This document shows, piece by piece, positions 62,863 to 64,000 of a DNA stretch of 64,000 nucleotides. Positions within the stretch are counted from its first letter, which is position 1, and each line of letters begins with the position of its first letter. Both the position numbers and the translations under genes were made by a program. A model generated the notes under the pieces. The model was not told the DNA's origin and searched no databases. It saw only the letters and a list, made by a program, of their open reading frames with translations. The stretch lies in the NCBI RefSeq assembly GCF_006439335.1, contig NZ_SAWY01000036.1, positions 62,356 through 126,355 on the forward strand, written 5' to 3'. The stretch comes from Litorilituus lipolyticus (lineage in GTDB: Bacteria > Pseudomonadota > Gammaproteobacteria > Enterobacterales > Alteromonadaceae).

Positions 62863-63535
62863 AAGTGTAGCTAATTCCTAGTTTGTTATTGGTGCCATAA
62901 TCATCATCTGAAACAAAGCCGAAAACATTAAAGGATTGCTGCTCATTAATTTTATAGCTAGCACCTGCTCCACCCCAGACATTGCGATAATCACCAGATC
63001 CAGCCCCACCTCCACCAAAAGTCATAAAGGTCCAGTTATCATCAATGGGTCTTAAAGCCATAACACCTAAATAGCCACCATTGCTAGTGTTTTGTACCAT
63101 TACCACATCATTTAAGCTTATAATTTCATCATCATTAATGGCTATTTCACCGTTAGTGTGGCTAAAGCCAGCCATGGGGAATATCATCCATTTACCTGTA
63201 TCTATACCTAAGGCAGAAAGAGGCAGGAAGGTGCCAACTGAGTAAGTTTTTTTGTGGCCGCCATCATCATATTCAGAGCGGCTAAATGAGAAGTTCACAA
63301 TACCGAAATTAAATAGCCAAGAGCCACCTAATCGCCATTCATCCCCTGTAATATTCGATCTGGCATTGAGCTTTCGCACTTGATCGAGTGCCAGAGAGCC
63401 TGAGACTGTTAGGTTATCGGTATAACCTGCACCGATGCGAGTAATGACTTTAGTAGGATCTTCATGATGCTTTTCCTGCGCAAAAAGAGAAAAACTGCTT
63501 AGTAACCCCAATGCTAGCAGGAAAACTTTATTCAT
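62849..63535 (-). CDS. Predicted exported outer-membrane-like protein
   Basis: A 228-aa protein with signal peptide MNKVFLLALGLLSSFSLFAQ. The rest alternates short amphipathic strands with Gly/Asn/Asp turns (RIGAGYTDNLTVSGSL, WLFNFGIVNFSFSRSEYDDGG, NVWGGAGASYKINEQQSFNVFGF, LGISYTYEFD), consistent with a small outer-membrane barrel. I do not recognise the family. The ATG at 63535 is chosen over a TTG at 63547. It lies 26 bp after the oligopeptidase A gene and overlaps tag, so the three may be co-transcribed. Confidence 0.6.
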   Translation of the reverse strand: MNKVFLLALGLLSSFSLFAQEKHHEDPTKVITRIGAGYTDNLTVSGSLALDQVRKLNARSNITGDEWRLGGSWLFNFGIVNFSFSRSEYDDGGHKKTYSVGTFLPLSALGIDTGKWMIFPMAGFSHTNGEIAINDDEIISLNDVVMVQNTSNGGYLGVMALRPIDDNWTFMTFGGGGAGSGDYRNVWGGAGASYKINEQQSFNVFGFVSDDDYGTNNKLGISYTYEFD

Positions 63536-63561
63536 GAAGATACTCAACTTAAGTTAGATTA

Positions 63562-64000
63562 TTAGGCATTGATACCACTATGCGTTAATAATGCATCAAT
63601 TTTTGGGGCTCTACCACGAAATGCTTTAAACAGTTCACTGGGTTCTTCTGAGCCACCCTTTTCTAAGATGTTATGTAAGAAAGACTGGCCGGTAGCTTCA
63701 TCGAATATACCTTGTTGTTCAAATAAGCTAAATGCATCAGCTGATAGCACTTCTGCCCATTTATAACTGTAATAACCAGCGGCATAGCCACCACCAAAAA
63801 TATGACCAAAGCCATGTTGGAATCGATTAAAGCTAGGTGTTTTGATTACGGCATATTTATCTCGAACCTTGTCTAATGTCTGTTGAATATGCAGACTGTT
63901 ATCAGCAGTAGGGTTGTAACTGGCGTGCATGATGAAATCGAAAATACTAAATTCAAGCTGACGTAACATTTGCATTGCTGATTGAAAGTTTTTGGCCGCT
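63562..64000 (-). CDS. prlC: Oligopeptidase A, C-terminal part (gene runs off the window)
   Basis: The frame is open to the window edge, giving about 145 C-terminal residues. The sequence fits the end of M3-family oligopeptidase A: QMLRQLEFSIFDFIMH, RFQHGFGHIFGGGYAAGYYSYKWAEVLSADAF with the substrate-binding histidine, glycine and tyrosine loop, and FRGRAPKIDALLTHSGI at the C-terminus. The zinc-binding HExxH lies outside the window. It degrades signal peptides and short peptides in the cytoplasm. Confidence 0.9.
   Translation of the reverse strand, partial: AAKNFQSAMQMLRQLEFSIFDFIMHASYNPTADNSLHIQQTLDKVRDKYAVIKTPSFNRFQHGFGHIFGGGYAAGYYSYKWAEVLSADAFSLFEQQGIFDEATGQSFLHNILEKGGSEEPSELFKAFRGRAPKIDALLTHSGINA

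Noticed and set aside
1-64000. CRISPR array, insertion sequences, rRNA operon
   Set aside because: No regularly spaced repeats, no transposase ORFs with terminal inverted repeats and no rRNA-like sequence were seen.

Overview
The window looks like chromosomal DNA of a low-GC marine gammaproteobacterium, most likely Alteromonadales and plausibly Colwelliaceae (Colwellia/Thalassotalea type). This rests on the AT-rich codon use, a complete exosortase A (XrtA/PEP-CTERM) exopolysaccharide locus with the PrsK/PrsR two-component pair, and an oligopeptidase A gene at the right edge. The genus is an inference; no rRNA or marker gene is present.

Region 1 (1-12.6 kb) is the right-hand part of an integrated mobilizable or conjugative element lying against the 3' end of a tRNA-Arg(CCG) gene. 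It holds, left to right: an AlpA-like regulator and a transfer module in the order of the R388 trwA-trwB-trwC genes (ribbon-helix-helix protein, a coupling protein split into a membrane part and an ATPase part, a fossil of a tandem duplication, and a MobF relaxase/helicase); a leftward operon of small unrecognised proteins (5999-7720), with a further leftward gene downstream of it; an unrecognised 192-aa gene; a 414-aa gene divergent from a BrxR/CapW-like WYL regulator with two dyad operators between them; and a HExxH protease paired with a tyrosine integrase. The left end of the element is outside the window.

Region 2 (12.6-17.2 kb) holds the tRNA-Arg, a decayed 5' half of a second tRNA-Arg, and a two-gene RND efflux system (adaptor and permease).

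Region 3 (17.2-61.4 kb) is the XrtA exopolysaccharide locus. PrsK/PrsR (a sigma-54-type activator) are followed, convergently, by a leftward operon of export lipoprotein, chain-length protein, tyrosine kinase, outer-membrane protein and ATPase. Divergent from that operon is a rightward run of about 25 kb (26706-51572): initiating glycosyltransferase, deacetylases, FemAB protein, glycosyltransferases, XrtA, amidotransferase, adenylate-forming enzyme, ligase/polymerase, three ATP-grasp enzymes, flippase, aminotransferase-like protein and acyltransferase. After it come a beta-propeller protein (opposite strand), a VanZ/beta-helix fusion, a PP-loop ATPase, a GDP-mannose-forming enzyme and a large RIFT-barrel lipoprotein. 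Together they would build a polysaccharide, probably with amide-linked substituents, export it, remodel it and sort PEP-CTERM proteins. No PEP-CTERM substrate protein and no PrsT-type TPR lipoprotein was seen in the window.

Region 4 (61.4-64 kb) is ordinary chromosome on the minus strand: glutathione S-transferase, 3-methyladenine DNA glycosylase I, a small outer-membrane-like protein and the C-terminus of oligopeptidase A.
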